Assembly: GCA_030682835.1 (NCBI GenBank)
Contig: JAUXNG010000008.1
Span: 1 to 54,644, forward strand
Reading direction: 5' to 3'
DNA from: Hydrogenophaga sp.
GTDB lineage: Bacteria; Pseudomonadota; Gammaproteobacteria; Burkholderiales; Burkholderiaceae_C
DNA: 54,644 bases
Under the pieces are notes generated by a model. The model was not told where the DNA came from and made no database searches. It was given only the letters and a program-made list of their open reading frames with translations. Positions 1 through 8,255 of this stretch are shown here, in pieces. Positions within the stretch are counted from its first letter, which is position 1. Every line of letters starts with the position of its first letter. The position numbers were made by a program, and so were the translations under genes.

Positions 1-61
1 GCACGACCTGTGACTTGAACTCGGCGCTATGCCGGCGGCGGGTTTTGCGATGCTCGTTCAT
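1..61 (-). CDS. tnpA: IS66-family accessory protein TnpA, N-terminal fragment
   Basis: Only the first 20 codons are present, starting with the ATG at 61 on the minus strand; the rest is beyond the window edge. The basic start followed by HSAEFKSQVV is the beginning of the helix-turn-helix region of the IS66 OrfA protein, one of three proteins encoded by such elements. A perfect 10-bp inverted repeat (64-73 with 81-90) sits directly upstream of the start codon, where the ribosome binding site would be, so translation may be damped by a hairpin. Confidence 0.65.
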   Translation of the reverse strand, partial: MNEHRKTRRRHSAEFKSQVV

Positions 62-141
62 TGGCTGTCCATCTAACTTTGATGGACAGCAATCGTGCTG
101 GATTAGCTGGGGGAATCAAGGTGGGGTGGCCAGCCGCTTAC
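1..141 (-). mobile_element. IS66-family insertion sequence, tnpA-proximal end (rest outside window)
   Basis: The first 141 bases are one end of an insertion sequence running off the left edge. The minus strand begins a reading frame at 61 whose product starts MNEHRKTRRRHSAEFKSQVV, the typical N-terminus of the small HTH protein TnpA of IS66-type elements. Position 141 is the outer end: read inward on the minus strand the element starts GTAAGCGGCTGGCCACC, and GTAAGCG is the usual terminus of IS66 elements. The next 8 bases (142-149, cccgctca) are the expected length for an IS66 target duplication, but the other copy lies outside the window. Family assignment is from memory of IS66 proteins and ends. 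Confidence 0.75.
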
Positions 142-149
142 CCCGCTCA
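109..149. repeat. IS66 terminal inverted repeat and probable 8-bp target duplication
   Basis: Positions 109-141 (gggggaat...cgcttac) are the terminal inverted repeat of the element, read here from the inside outwards. Positions 142-149 (cccgctca) would be the right copy of the target-site duplication. The partner copies must be left of the window and could not be checked. Confidence 0.55.
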
Positions 150-445
150 AGCAAATTGCGGAGCTGCCGAGACGTGGGTCGAGGTACACACACTGGTTGC
201 CGGCACCGGCTTCTACAGCCATACCAACGTAGTCGCAAAGTCATTGACACGTTCCGTACTGCAACCCATCCAGGTCTGATGTTGACCACAACCTTGACCC
301 TCTCTGCGCGTCGCAATATCCCTGCTGGATCAGCCATCGAATCCAGCATCTGACACGCCCCAACTGCGTTCTACAGTGACTCCACGGTGTTCAAAGTCCT
401 GGTGCGCAATGCCCCAGTTCACCGCACCGAACCGGGAGCACACCC
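142..445. other. intergenic/IS-flanking sequence, no confident gene
   Basis: This stretch joins the IS end to the conjugation operon. A frame open from within the IS terminates at 277-279 (product ending LTRSVLQPIQV). It could be the 3' remnant of a gene cut by the IS, but nothing in it is recognisable. A TTGACA hexamer lies at 244-249, without a convincing -10 at the right distance. The promoter of the virB operon should be in this stretch or just downstream, but I cannot place it. Confidence 0.4.
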
Positions 446-595
446 ATGGCCGCATCAGCGTCAACAACCCGTAAATTGCCTTTTCCGCAAGGGATTGCGC
501 GCCCCCGCGTCAGTGTTTCGCCGCAAGCATCCCGTCGAAGGGTCCCAGGGACCTGGCTTGTACAGCCGCCCTCCGCTCCCCTCCTCCAGGTCTGA
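446..595 (+). CDS. possible small ORF upstream of virB1 (49 aa)
   Basis: An ATG at 446, preceded at a suitable distance by GGGAG (about 434-438), opens a 49-codon frame ending 17 nt before virB1. The product starts MAASASTTRKLPFPQG and is basic and proline-rich, with no signal peptide or membrane segment. I do not recognise it. It may be a leader gene of the transfer operon, a fragment, or chance. Confidence 0.25.
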   Translation: MAASASTTRKLPFPQGIARPRVSVSPQASRRRVPGTWLVQPPSAPLLQV

Positions 596-612
596 CCCGG
601 CAAGAACCAACC

Positions 613-1134
613 ATGGACGCGACAACTCTTCTGTCATTTCTGCTGGCCTGTGCCCCTGAGGTGCACCCCGACACGGCAAAGGCCTTGGTGCAGGTGGAAA
701 GCAGCTTCAACCCCTGGGCAATTGGCGTTGTTGGTGGCGCGTTGCCTCGGCAACCGCGCAACCACGCCGAGGCACTCGCTGCGGTGCGCGCGCTGCAGTC
801 CTCCGGGCGCAACTTCAGCGTCGGGCTGGCCCAGATCAATGTAGGCAACTGGGCGCGGCTGGGCCTGACAGCGTCCTCGGCCTTTGAGCCCTGCCGCAAC
901 CTCGCCGCCATGCAGCGCGTGCTCACCGAATGCTTTGACCGCGCCCATCGTGTCCATCGCGATAACAGTACCAGCGGCATCCGTCAGGCACCGCCCACCG
1001 AGCAGCAGGCCTTGCGCCGAGCCCTCTCCTGCTACTACAGCGGCAATTTCTCGACCGGCTTTCGCCATGGCTATGTGCGCAAGGTCGTGCTGGCCGCTCA
1101 GTCACCGTCCCGTTTCGGTCCACCCCACCCCTGA
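613..1134 (+). CDS. virB1: VirB1-type lytic transglycosylase
   Basis: A 173-residue protein with the soluble lytic transglycosylase fold typical of VirB1. The catalytic Glu is in VQVESSFNPWAIG (about residue 29), followed by GLAQINVGNW (about residue 74) and the C-terminal LSCYYSGNFSTGF motif. These proteins open the peptidoglycan so that the type IV secretion channel can be assembled. The N-terminus has a short hydrophobic stretch (LLSFLLACAP) rather than a clear cleaved signal peptide. It is the first recognisable gene of the virB operon and ends 12 nt before virB2. Confidence 0.9.
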   Translation: MDATTLLSFLLACAPEVHPDTAKALVQVESSFNPWAIGVVGGALPRQPRNHAEALAAVRALQSSGRNFSVGLAQINVGNWARLGLTASSAFEPCRNLAAMQRVLTECFDRAHRVHRDNSTSGIRQAPPTEQQALRRALSCYYSGNFSTGFRHGYVRKVVLAAQSPSRFGPPHP

Positions 1135-1146
1135 AGGAGAAATGCC

Positions 1147-1446
1147 ATGAACCCCGTCCAGTCTTTCCTGCGCCCCTCTCTCCACTTGCGTCGCCTGTCT
1201 CTGCTGGCACCGTGGTGCATCGCCCCGGCCGCGATGGCCCAGGGCTTCGAGAAGGTCAACACCACGGTGACCAATGTCAACACCATCCTGGTGACGATCT
1301 CGATTGCCGTGGTGACGATCGCCATCATCTGGGCTGGCTTCAAAATGATCTTCCAGGGCGCACGGTTGGCTGACGTGGCCAACGTGCTGATCGGCGGCAC
1401 GCTGATCGGTGGCGCGGCGGCCTTTGCCAGCTTCATCGTGACCTGA
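1147..1446 (+). CDS. virB2: VirB2-type conjugative pilin subunit
   Basis: A 99-residue protein with an N-terminal signal sequence ending near AMAQG and two hydrophobic segments (about residues 45-65 and 78-97), the layout of VirB2/TrbC major pilins. The ATG at 1147 has a strong ribosome binding site (GAAGGAG, about 1132-1138). The mature protein would be inserted in the inner membrane and then assembled into the pilus. Size, hydropathy and position between virB1 and virB3 support the call; pilins conserve little sequence, so context is important here. Confidence 0.85.
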   Translation: MNPVQSFLRPSLHLRRLSLLAPWCIAPAAMAQGFEKVNTTVTNVNTILVTISIAVVTIAIIWAGFKMIFQGARLADVANVLIGGTLIGGAAAFASFIVT

Positions 1447-1479
1447 AGCGCAGAGCGCCTGACGCCCTGGAGTGGCACC

Positions 1480-1812
1480 GTGCAAGCCGAAGCCATCTAC
1501 AAAGGCGCCACCCGGCCCGCGATGAAGCTGGGCATTCCGCTTGTGCCGCTGGTGGTGCTGTTTGGCAGCGGCATGCTGCTGATCCTCTGTGGCGGCGTCT
1601 TGCTCAGCTGGTGGGTCGCCGCAGGCGTCTTGCTCTCCATTGCCCCTGTGCTGCTCTGGATGCGCTGGGTCACAGCGCAAGACGACCAGCGCTTTCGCCA
1701 AGTGTTCATCGCCCTGAAGCTGCGCCACCACGACCACAACCGACGTTTCTGGCGCGCGCGTAGCTACACCCCCACCCTCTTTCGAGGAGCCCGAGATGTT
1801 TGGCATGTTTGA
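1480..1812 (+). CDS. virB3: VirB3-type inner membrane protein
   Basis: A 110-residue protein from a GTG start at 1480 with a CTGGAG-like ribosome binding site just upstream. The N-terminus IYKGATRPAMKLGIPLVPL and the following pair of membrane helices (about residues 17-58) are characteristic of VirB3/TrbD, which associates with VirB4 at the inner-membrane base of the channel. The last 17 bases overlap virB4, indicating translational coupling, and in some systems the two are fused. No ATG start is available that would keep the conserved N-terminus. Confidence 0.85.
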   Translation: MQAEAIYKGATRPAMKLGIPLVPLVVLFGSGMLLILCGGVLLSWWVAAGVLLSIAPVLLWMRWVTAQDDQRFRQVFIALKLRHHDHNRRFWRARSYTPTLFRGARDVWHV

Positions 1813-4306
1813 GCCGGCACGCCCGGCGCAGGGGCGACCGCCCCAACTAAAACGAAGCCAGCGCGTCCTGCCCCGTCACTGGACGCAGGCGTTGCGCGAC
1901 AACCCGCTGGCGCGCTTCGTGCCTTTTTCATCTCTGGTGTCCGAGCACGATGTGCTCACCCGAGGGGGCGACTACCTGCGGGTCTGGCGCCTGGAGGGCG
2001 TGCCGTTTGAATGTGCCGATGAGCATGTGATCCGCGAACGGCATGAGGCCATGTGCAGCCTGCTGCGCAACCTCTCGGGCGGGCAGTGGGCGGTCTGGAG
2101 CCACCGCGTGCACCGCGCGGTGCACGACACGCTGCAGCACCCCGCACAACCCAGCTTTGCGCGCGACCTGTCAGAGGCCTACCAGCAGCGGCTGGGCCGC
2201 CGGGCCATGATGAGCAACGAGCTGTACCTGACCCTGGTCTACCGACCCAATACCTCGCGCATCAGTCGGGCGCTGCAATCGCGCAAACGCTCGTTGGCCG
2301 CCATCGCGCAGGCACAGGCGGAGGCACTGCGAGTGATGGAGGAGCGTTCGACCTTCGTCGAACGCGTGCTACGAGGTTTTGCGCCGCAGCGCCTGGGCGT
2401 ACGGCTGCAGGGCGCCCGGCGTTACTCGGAAGTCGTCGAGTTCCTGGGTTTCTTGGTCAACGGATCGTGGAAGCCGGTGCCGCTGGCGGCCGGCCCGCTG
2501 TACCGCACCTTGCCCACCACGAGGTTGAGCTTTGGCGGCGACAAGCTGGAGCTGCGCCACGGTGACCAGCGCCGGTGCGCGGCGCTGGTCGACATCAAGG
2601 AATACGCCGATGCAGTGGAGCCGGGCATTCTGAACGCTCTGCTTTATGAGCCGAGCGAGTTCATCGAGACCCAGAGTTTTTCTGTGCTGCCCCGCCGGGA
2701 AGCGATGCGGGCGCTGGAGTTGCAACGCGACCAGCTGATCGCCAGCGACGACGCGGTGGTCAGTCAGATCGCCGACATGGACACGGCGCTTGATGAACTG
2801 GGCGACGGCCAGTTCTGCATGGGCGAGTACCACTACAGCCTGGTGGTTTTCGGCCAGCCGGGTGAGAACAGCCTGAGTGACGCCGGGCGCAAGGCCGCAC
2901 AGGCCATGGGTGCGGTGGGCGAGGCATCGAGCCTGCAGCTGGCCCCGGTCGATCTGGTGGCCGATGCGGCCTGGTTTGCCCAGTGGCCGGGCAACTGGGC
3001 CTGGCGCCCGCGCGAGGCAAAGCTCTCCTCGAGGGCCTTTGCCGCCCTGGCCAGCGCCCACAACTTTGCGCGCGGCAAGCGCGACGGCAACCCCTGGGGC
3101 GAGGCCTTGGCCCTGCTGCACACGCCGTCGGGTCAGCCGTTCTACCTGAACCTGCACAGCAGCCCGCCGGGCGAAGATTGCCTGGACCAGAAGCTGCCGG
3201 GCAACACCCTGATCATCGGCTCCACCGGCGTGGGCAAGACCACGCTGGAGATGTTCCTGCTCACGCTCACGCGCAAGTGGAACCCGGCGCCGCGACTGGT
3301 GGTGTTTGACCTGGACCGGGGCTGCGAGATCGCCATCCGCGCGCTCAACGGCCGTTACTTCACGCTGGAAGCCGGCAAGCCCACGCGCCTCAATCCGCTG
3401 CAACGCGACCCGACGGCGGCGCGCGTGCAGTTCTGGGAGCAGCTGATCCGCCTGTGTGTGGCCACGCCAGCCTTGCCCCTGCTGCCCGCCGACGAGCGCG
3501 CCATTGCGGACGCGGTGCGCACCGTGGCGGGCATGCCGCAGGGCCTGCGCCGCTTCTCCACCGTGCGACAGAACCTGCCCAAGGCCGGGCACAACAGCCT
3601 CTACGAACGGCTGGGGCGCTGGTGCGAGGGCGGCGCGCTGGGCTGGGTGTTCGACCAGGCCAGCGACCAGCTGATGGATCTGGACGCCGAATCGGTGATT
3701 GCGTTCGACACCACCGAGTTTCTGGACCTGCCCGAGGTGCGCACGCCGGTGATGCTGTACCTGCTGCAGGTGATGGAAGAACTGATCGACGGCGAGCGCC
3801 TGATCTATGTGATTTCCGAGTTCTGGAAGGCGCTGGACCACGAGATCTTCAGCGACTTTGCCAAGCAGAAGCAGAAGACGATCCGCAAGCAGAACGGCCT
3901 GGGCATCTTCGACACCCAGAGCCCGTCCGACGTGCTGCGCCACCCGATCGGGCGGACCATGGTTGAGCAAAGCGTGACCAAGATCTTCCTGGCCAACGCG
4001 GAAGCGGTGCGCGAGGAGTACGTCGAGGGCTTTGGCCTGAGCGATGCCGAATACGAGATCGTGCGCAGCCTGGGCGCTCAAGGGGGCCGGCGCTTTCTGG
4101 TCAAGCAGGGCCACACCAGCGCCTTGTGTGAACTCGAACTCACCGGCCTGGACGACTTCATCACCGTGCTCTCGGCCACCACCGACAACGTCGCCCTGCT
4201 CGACGTGCTGCGTGAACGGCACGGCAACGAGCCGTCGCAATGGCTTCCCGCGCTGCAAAGGGAAGTCCAGAACAGAAAACTTCGTACGTCCAGGAGCGCC
4301 CCATGA
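1796..4306 (+). CDS. virB4: VirB4-type secretion ATPase
   Basis: An 836-residue ATPase that powers pilus assembly and substrate transfer. The N-terminal CagE/TrbE/VirB domain spans about residues 170-400. The C-terminal motor has a Walker A GSTGVGKTT near residue 475 and a Walker B region LIYVISEFWKALD near 669, followed by the conserved KTIRKQNG and FDTQSPSD segments. Length is normal for the family. It overlaps virB3 upstream and shares an ATGA junction with the next gene (4303). All key motifs are intact, so the enzyme should be functional. Confidence 0.95.
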   Translation: MFGMFEPARPAQGRPPQLKRSQRVLPRHWTQALRDNPLARFVPFSSLVSEHDVLTRGGDYLRVWRLEGVPFECADEHVIRERHEAMCSLLRNLSGGQWAVWSHRVHRAVHDTLQHPAQPSFARDLSEAYQQRLGRRAMMSNELYLTLVYRPNTSRISRALQSRKRSLAAIAQAQAEALRVMEERSTFVERVLRGFAPQRLGVRLQGARRYSEVVEFLGFLVNGSWKPVPLAAGPLYRTLPTTRLSFGGDKLELRHGDQRRCAALVDIKEYADAVEPGILNALLYEPSEFIETQSFSVLPRREAMRALELQRDQLIASDDAVVSQIADMDTALDELGDGQFCMGEYHYSLVVFGQPGENSLSDAGRKAAQAMGAVGEASSLQLAPVDLVADAAWFAQWPGNWAWRPREAKLSSRAFAALASAHNFARGKRDGNPWGEALALLHTPSGQPFYLNLHSSPPGEDCLDQKLPGNTLIIGSTGVGKTTLEMFLLTLTRKWNPAPRLVVFDLDRGCEIAIRALNGRYFTLEAGKPTRLNPLQRDPTAARVQFWEQLIRLCVATPALPLLPADERAIADAVRTVAGMPQGLRRFSTVRQNLPKAGHNSLYERLGRWCEGGALGWVFDQASDQLMDLDAESVIAFDTTEFLDLPEVRTPVMLYLLQVMEELIDGERLIYVISEFWKALDHEIFSDFAKQKQKTIRKQNGLGIFDTQSPSDVLRHPIGRTMVEQSVTKIFLANAEAVREEYVEGFGLSDAEYEIVRSLGAQGGRRFLVKQGHTSALCELELTGLDDFITVLSATTDNVALLDVLRERHGNEPSQWLPALQREVQNRKLRTSRSAP

Positions 4307-4725
4307 AAACGCTTGCTCATCATTTGTCGTTGATCTCCCTGGCCATCACCACCAGCGCCGCCAGTGCCCAGTACGTCAAGGGCAATGAGGCGGTGCAGAC
4401 CATGATCACGGGAAAAGTCCAGGTGCAAACGCCACCGCTGACCCAGGCGGCGGGTCGAAGTAAGCCCTGTCCGGCCGACGGCAACTGCCATCCGGGCCTG
4501 TGGCGAATGGTCGAAACCGACGCCGGCCTGATGGAGTGCACCGATCCGTACGCACGGGAGTCGGCCTGCCGACCCTCAACCTACGGCGCCAAAAAGCTGT
4601 CACGGCTGTGGGTGGTCAAGTCAAAAGGCGAATGGCTGCAATGCCAATACCCGGACCTGAACAGCAAGTGTGTGCCGATCTTCGCGCGCCCGCCCGCCAA
4701 CCTGCCGTACGGCGCACTTCAGTAA
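4303..4725 (+). CDS. small exported Cys-rich protein of the virB operon
   Basis: A 140-residue protein starting at the ATG that overlaps the virB4 stop (ATGA at 4303-4306). A signal peptide is evident (MKTLAHHLSL to SAASAQ), so the mature protein should be periplasmic. The mature part has six cysteines (KPC, GNC, MEC, SAC, LQC, SKC), suggesting three disulfides. It occupies a position between virB4 and virB6 where some VirB operons have VirB5, but VirB5 is present separately at 5819, so this is an extra component. I do not recognise a named family. Confidence 0.7.
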   Translation: MKTLAHHLSLISLAITTSAASAQYVKGNEAVQTMITGKVQVQTPPLTQAAGRSKPCPADGNCHPGLWRMVETDAGLMECTDPYARESACRPSTYGAKKLSRLWVVKSKGEWLQCQYPDLNSKCVPIFARPPANLPYGALQ

Positions 4726-4737
4726 GAGGTGAATGCC

Positions 4738-5793
4738 ATGTTCACCTGGGTTGGCAAAACCATCGACACGGTTCTGGACACGTACGTCCTTGGGGTGGTG
4801 TCCACCCTGATGACCCACCTGCAGCCTGTGGCTCTGACCGCCATGTCGATCTGGGTCCTGCTCTTTGGGTGGGCGGTGCTGCGCAACGAGGTGTCCGAGA
4901 CGGTACCGGTCTTTCTGTGGAAGGTCGTCAAGATTGATTTGATTCTGGCGTTCGCCCTGCAGTCAGGCGTCTACATCAGCCATGTGGCCGACACCGCCAA
5001 CGCGCTGGCGATGGGGGTGGCGTCCACCTTCGTTCCGTCGGATGCCGATCCCACGGTCACCACGGGCCCCTACGCGCTGTTGGACAAATTTAACGATGCC
5101 GCCAGCGACCAGACCGCCGACATCATGAAGGAAGCCAGTCTGTTCCGGTTGGACCTGGTGCTGGCGGGACTCGTTTTTTCGTTCGGCTCGGTGATCTACC
5201 TCTCCATCGCCTTGTTCGTGATCACGCTGGCCAAGCTGTTCCTGACCTTCGTGATCGCCATCGGCCCCTTGTTCGTCCTGTGCCTGGCCTGGCGTCCGAC
5301 GGCCCGGTTCTTCGACAGCTGGCTCTCTCTGCTGCTCAACGCCGTGGTGCTGACCTGGTTTGCGTTTTTCTCGCTGGGCTTGAGCACCTACATGGGGGCT
5401 GCGATGTTCCAGGCCTACTCGGACGGCGGCGGCTTCCTTGGCAGCACCTTCAACGTGCTGGGTGAAGCCACCCGCTATTGCGTGCTCATGATCCTCATGG
5501 CCATCCTGTGCTTCCAGGCACCCAGCCTGGCATCGGCCCTCACCGGCGGCGCAGTAGTGCAGCAGGGCATCCAGATGATCCAGAACGCACTGATGGTCTC
5601 CGGCCTGCGCTCGTCCTCCAAAGGCGCAGCAGCCCGTGTCGGCGGCGTCATCCGCGCCGGTGTCGGCCTGCCCTACGCAGCCGGGGCCGCAACGGGCGCC
5701 ACCGGTCGACAGGCGCTTTCCATGGGTCGTCGCGGTTACCAGGTGGGCCGCGCCGCCGCCTACCGCCTGGCCGCGCTGCGCGGCCACTCGTGA
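4738..5793 (+). CDS. virB6: VirB6/TrbL-type inner membrane channel protein
   Basis: A 351-residue polytopic membrane protein with about five to seven hydrophobic helices between residues 25 and 260 and a Gly/Ala/Arg-rich C-terminus, the profile of VirB6/TrbL. These proteins are thought to form part of the inner-membrane translocation channel. The ATG at 4738 is preferred over a GTG at 4729 because AGAGGT (4725-4730) is then 7 nt upstream. It follows the Cys-rich gene by 12 nt and precedes virB5 by 25 nt. Confidence 0.88.
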   Translation: MFTWVGKTIDTVLDTYVLGVVSTLMTHLQPVALTAMSIWVLLFGWAVLRNEVSETVPVFLWKVVKIDLILAFALQSGVYISHVADTANALAMGVASTFVPSDADPTVTTGPYALLDKFNDAASDQTADIMKEASLFRLDLVLAGLVFSFGSVIYLSIALFVITLAKLFLTFVIAIGPLFVLCLAWRPTARFFDSWLSLLLNAVVLTWFAFFSLGLSTYMGAAMFQAYSDGGGFLGSTFNVLGEATRYCVLMILMAILCFQAPSLASALTGGAVVQQGIQMIQNALMVSGLRSSSKGAAARVGGVIRAGVGLPYAAGAATGATGRQALSMGRRGYQVGRAAAYRLAALRGHS

Positions 5794-5818
5794 CCACCTC
5801 ACACAACAGGAGTTCACC

Positions 5819-6514
5819 ATGCGCCACGTAATTCAGGCCACCGCCGCCCTCCTCATCACCGCAAGCGCCAGCCAATTGCAAGCCGGCCCGCTGGCCGTCA
5901 TCGATGTCGCCAATCTGGCGCAAGCGGTGCAGCAGGTGACACACCACATCACCCAGATCAAGCACCAGCTGCAGCAGATCCAGCAGCTGCAGACGCAGAT
6001 CGACAGCATGAACGGGCCACGAAATCTGGGCAATGTGCACCACAACCTGCTGTTGACGAACTACGTGCCGGCCCAGGCTTTCACCCACCTCAATGCCGTG
6101 GCCACGTCGGGCTACGGCGCGCTGAGCGCCAGCGCCAAGGCGCTGCGCGACGCCGGCATGACCTACAACTGCCTGGACCTGGCTGGCGCTGAGCAGATCC
6201 GGTGCCAGGCGGCGCTGGCGCAGCCGTACCAGCACAAGGGCTTGCTGCAGGACGCCATGACGCGCGCGGCCGGCCGGCTGGGCCAGATACAGGCCCTGAT
6301 GAACGAGGTCAATGCCACCACCGACCAGAAGTCGGTGCTGGAGATCCAGGCCCGCCTCGGCGCAGAAAACGCTCTGCTGGCCCACGAAACGTCTCAGCTG
6401 CAGATGCTGCAGGCCATGGCCGACAGCGAGGAGCGCATCGCCCGCTCGCGCGACCGCGAACGCCAGTACGAGATGCTGGGCCGCACCGGCAAGCTGGCCG
6501 ATTTTCTTCCCTGA
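5819..6514 (+). CDS. virB5: VirB5-type minor pilin / pilus-tip protein
   Basis: A 231-residue secreted protein starting at 5819 after a clear AACAGGAG ribosome binding site. It has a cleavable signal peptide (ending near LQAG) and long amphipathic helices. One is the Gln-rich coiled coil HQLQQIQQLQTQIDSMN near residues 43-60, and another closes the protein. This all-helical layout and the location in the operon match VirB5/TrbJ, which sits at the pilus tip. Here virB5 follows virB6 rather than preceding it. Two cysteines (YNCLDLAG, IRCQAA) may form a disulfide. Confidence 0.82.
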   Translation: MRHVIQATAALLITASASQLQAGPLAVIDVANLAQAVQQVTHHITQIKHQLQQIQQLQTQIDSMNGPRNLGNVHHNLLLTNYVPAQAFTHLNAVATSGYGALSASAKALRDAGMTYNCLDLAGAEQIRCQAALAQPYQHKGLLQDAMTRAAGRLGQIQALMNEVNATTDQKSVLEIQARLGAENALLAHETSQLQMLQAMADSEERIARSRDRERQYEMLGRTGKLADFLP

Positions 6515-6537
6515 ACCCAGCACCGACGGAGTCCCCC

Positions 6538-7320
6538 ATGACCGACCACCTGAGACCAGGTCACGCCGCCGCATGGCCGGAATACGGCCTGGACGTTGAG
6601 ACGGAGACCGCTGCCGACGCCCGGAACGCTACGTTCAGTGCGAATCGCGACTGGGAAACCGATCGCGCGCTGATGCTCGAACGCTCCGAACGTAGGGCGT
6701 GGACGGTGGCGGTGGCAGGCCTGGCGCTGGGCTTTATCGGCATCGCCGCCGTGTTCGTACAGGGCCCGTTGCGCCGCGTGATCGAGATTCCGATCGTGGT
6801 CGATCGCGTCACCGGCGAGACCACCATCCAGCAGCGCCTGAGCGAAGAAACCGTGCCCGCGCTCGACGCGCTGGACAAGCACAACCTGGCCAGCTTTGTG
6901 CGGGCACGCGAGAGCTACAGCTGGATGTTCCTGCAGCGCGACTTCGACCAGGTGGCACGCATGGCGGTGCCGACGGTGTTTGCCGATTTCAACCGGCAAT
7001 TCGAAGGCGAGGCGGCGCTGCACAAGAAGCTGGGCGCCACGCAGGACTGGCGCATCCAGATCGTGGGCGTGCAACTCGAAGCGCCGGGGCGCCGCGCCAA
7101 CCAGCGCGAGGCCAGGGTCACCTACGACAAGGTCGTGCGCCAGACCGACCGCGCCGTGCCGGAAATCACCACCCGGCATGTGGCGAGCCTCGTGTACCAG
7201 TACCAGCCCAAGGTGCTTGCCAAGGAGGCCGACCGCCTAGAGAACCCATTTGGCTTTGTGGTGACGGCCTACCGCTCGGACTCCGAGATCAACACCTCAC
7301 CTGCTGGAGGCCGGCCATGA
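6538..7320 (+). CDS. virB8: VirB8-type assembly factor
   Basis: A 260-residue bitopic inner-membrane protein: a cytoplasmic N-terminus of about 55 residues, one membrane helix (AVAGLALGFIGIAAVFV, about 58-75) and a periplasmic VirB8 domain containing SYSWMFLQRDFDQVARM and the closing NPFGFVVTAY. VirB8 nucleates assembly by contacting VirB4, VirB6, VirB9 and VirB10. The stop codon overlaps the virB9 start (ATGA at 7317-7320), so the two are probably translated together. Confidence 0.92.
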   Translation: MTDHLRPGHAAAWPEYGLDVETETAADARNATFSANRDWETDRALMLERSERRAWTVAVAGLALGFIGIAAVFVQGPLRRVIEIPIVVDRVTGETTIQQRLSEETVPALDALDKHNLASFVRARESYSWMFLQRDFDQVARMAVPTVFADFNRQFEGEAALHKKLGATQDWRIQIVGVQLEAPGRRANQREARVTYDKVVRQTDRAVPEITTRHVASLVYQYQPKVLAKEADRLENPFGFVVTAYRSDSEINTSPAGGRP

Positions 7321-8255
7321 ACGCGCTACGCATCACGGTGCTGTTCGGCCTGGGACTGGTCGGTCCGGTGCTGGGCAGCTGGTCCGCCGGCAAGGCACTC
7401 GCCACCGAGCCGCGACCCGATCCCCGGTTGCGCGAAGTGGTCTACGACCCGTCTGCCGTGGTCACGATCCCCGTCAAGCGCGGTGTGCTGGCGCTGCTGG
7501 TGCTCGATGCCGACGAGGCGATCACCGATGTGGCCACCGGTCTGGGCGCGGACTGTAGCAAGCCTGACGCGGTCTGGTGCGTGGCGGCCCAACCGGGTGG
7601 ACGCCATGTCTTTGTCAAGGCTAAGCGCGAGGCCAGCGCACCCAACAACCTGGCGGTGGTGACCAACCGACGTTCACACAGCTTCCGCTTAGTGGTGCTG
7701 GCCGATGACGACCGCCAGGCACCGGTGCACCGCCTCACGGTGAAGGCACCGGTGCGTGCGGCCCCGTCGTCGCCGTCCCCATTGGCGCAGGGACTAGCCG
7801 CCCTCGCCGCCCTGCCGGCGCTGCCCGCACCGCCACGCCCGGAACAACTGGTCGCCGAACGCTTGCAGGCCAGGCCTGCGGTGCTGAACACGAGTTACTC
7901 AATGGCTGAGGGTGCGGCTTCAAGCGACATCGTGCCAAGCCTCGTGTTCGATGACGGGCGCTTCACCTATTTGCGCATCGCCGGCCAGCGCGAGCTGCCG
8001 GCCGTGTTTAAGGTACAGGCCGATGGCAGCGAGAGCTTGGTGAACACGCGCATGGAGGACGACCTGATGGTGGTGGACCGCGTCAGCCTGCGCCTGGTGC
8101 TGCGCGCCGGCCGGGCGGTGGTGGGCATATGGAACGACGCATTTGACCCCGACGGCGTTGCAACCGCTGGCGCGACCACGGTGCCGGGCATTCAGCGGGT
8201 CATCAAAGCGGATCCGTCACCACGCGCAGAACGAAACCTCGGAGGTGTTCCATGA
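7317..8255 (+). CDS. virB9: VirB9-type core-complex protein
   Basis: A 312-residue periplasmic/outer-membrane component. A signal peptide ends near KALATE, and the N-terminal VirB9 domain follows (DPRLREVVYDPSAVVTIPV). After a Pro/Ala-rich linker (about residues 140-185) comes the C-terminal domain with SYSMAE and PSLVFDDGRFTYLRI. With VirB10 and a VirB7-type lipoprotein it forms the core complex spanning the envelope. It shares ATGA junctions with both virB8 and virB10. Confidence 0.93.
   Translation: MNALRITVLFGLGLVGPVLGSWSAGKALATEPRPDPRLREVVYDPSAVVTIPVKRGVLALLVLDADEAITDVATGLGADCSKPDAVWCVAAQPGGRHVFVKAKREASAPNNLAVVTNRRSHSFRLVVLADDDRQAPVHRLTVKAPVRAAPSSPSPLAQGLAALAALPALPAPPRPEQLVAERLQARPAVLNTSYSMAEGAASSDIVPSLVFDDGRFTYLRIAGQRELPAVFKVQADGSESLVNTRMEDDLMVVDRVSLRLVLRAGRAVVGIWNDAFDPDGVATAGATTVPGIQRVIKADPSPRAERNLGGVP

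Noticed and set aside
2369..4258. Open frame of 629 codons opposite virB4
   Set aside because: Antisense shadow of virB4, which has complete ATPase motifs.
6699..7316. Upstream extension of the virB9 frame
   Set aside because: It overlaps virB8 in another frame and has no protein-like sequence; the ATG at 7317 begins a clear signal peptide.
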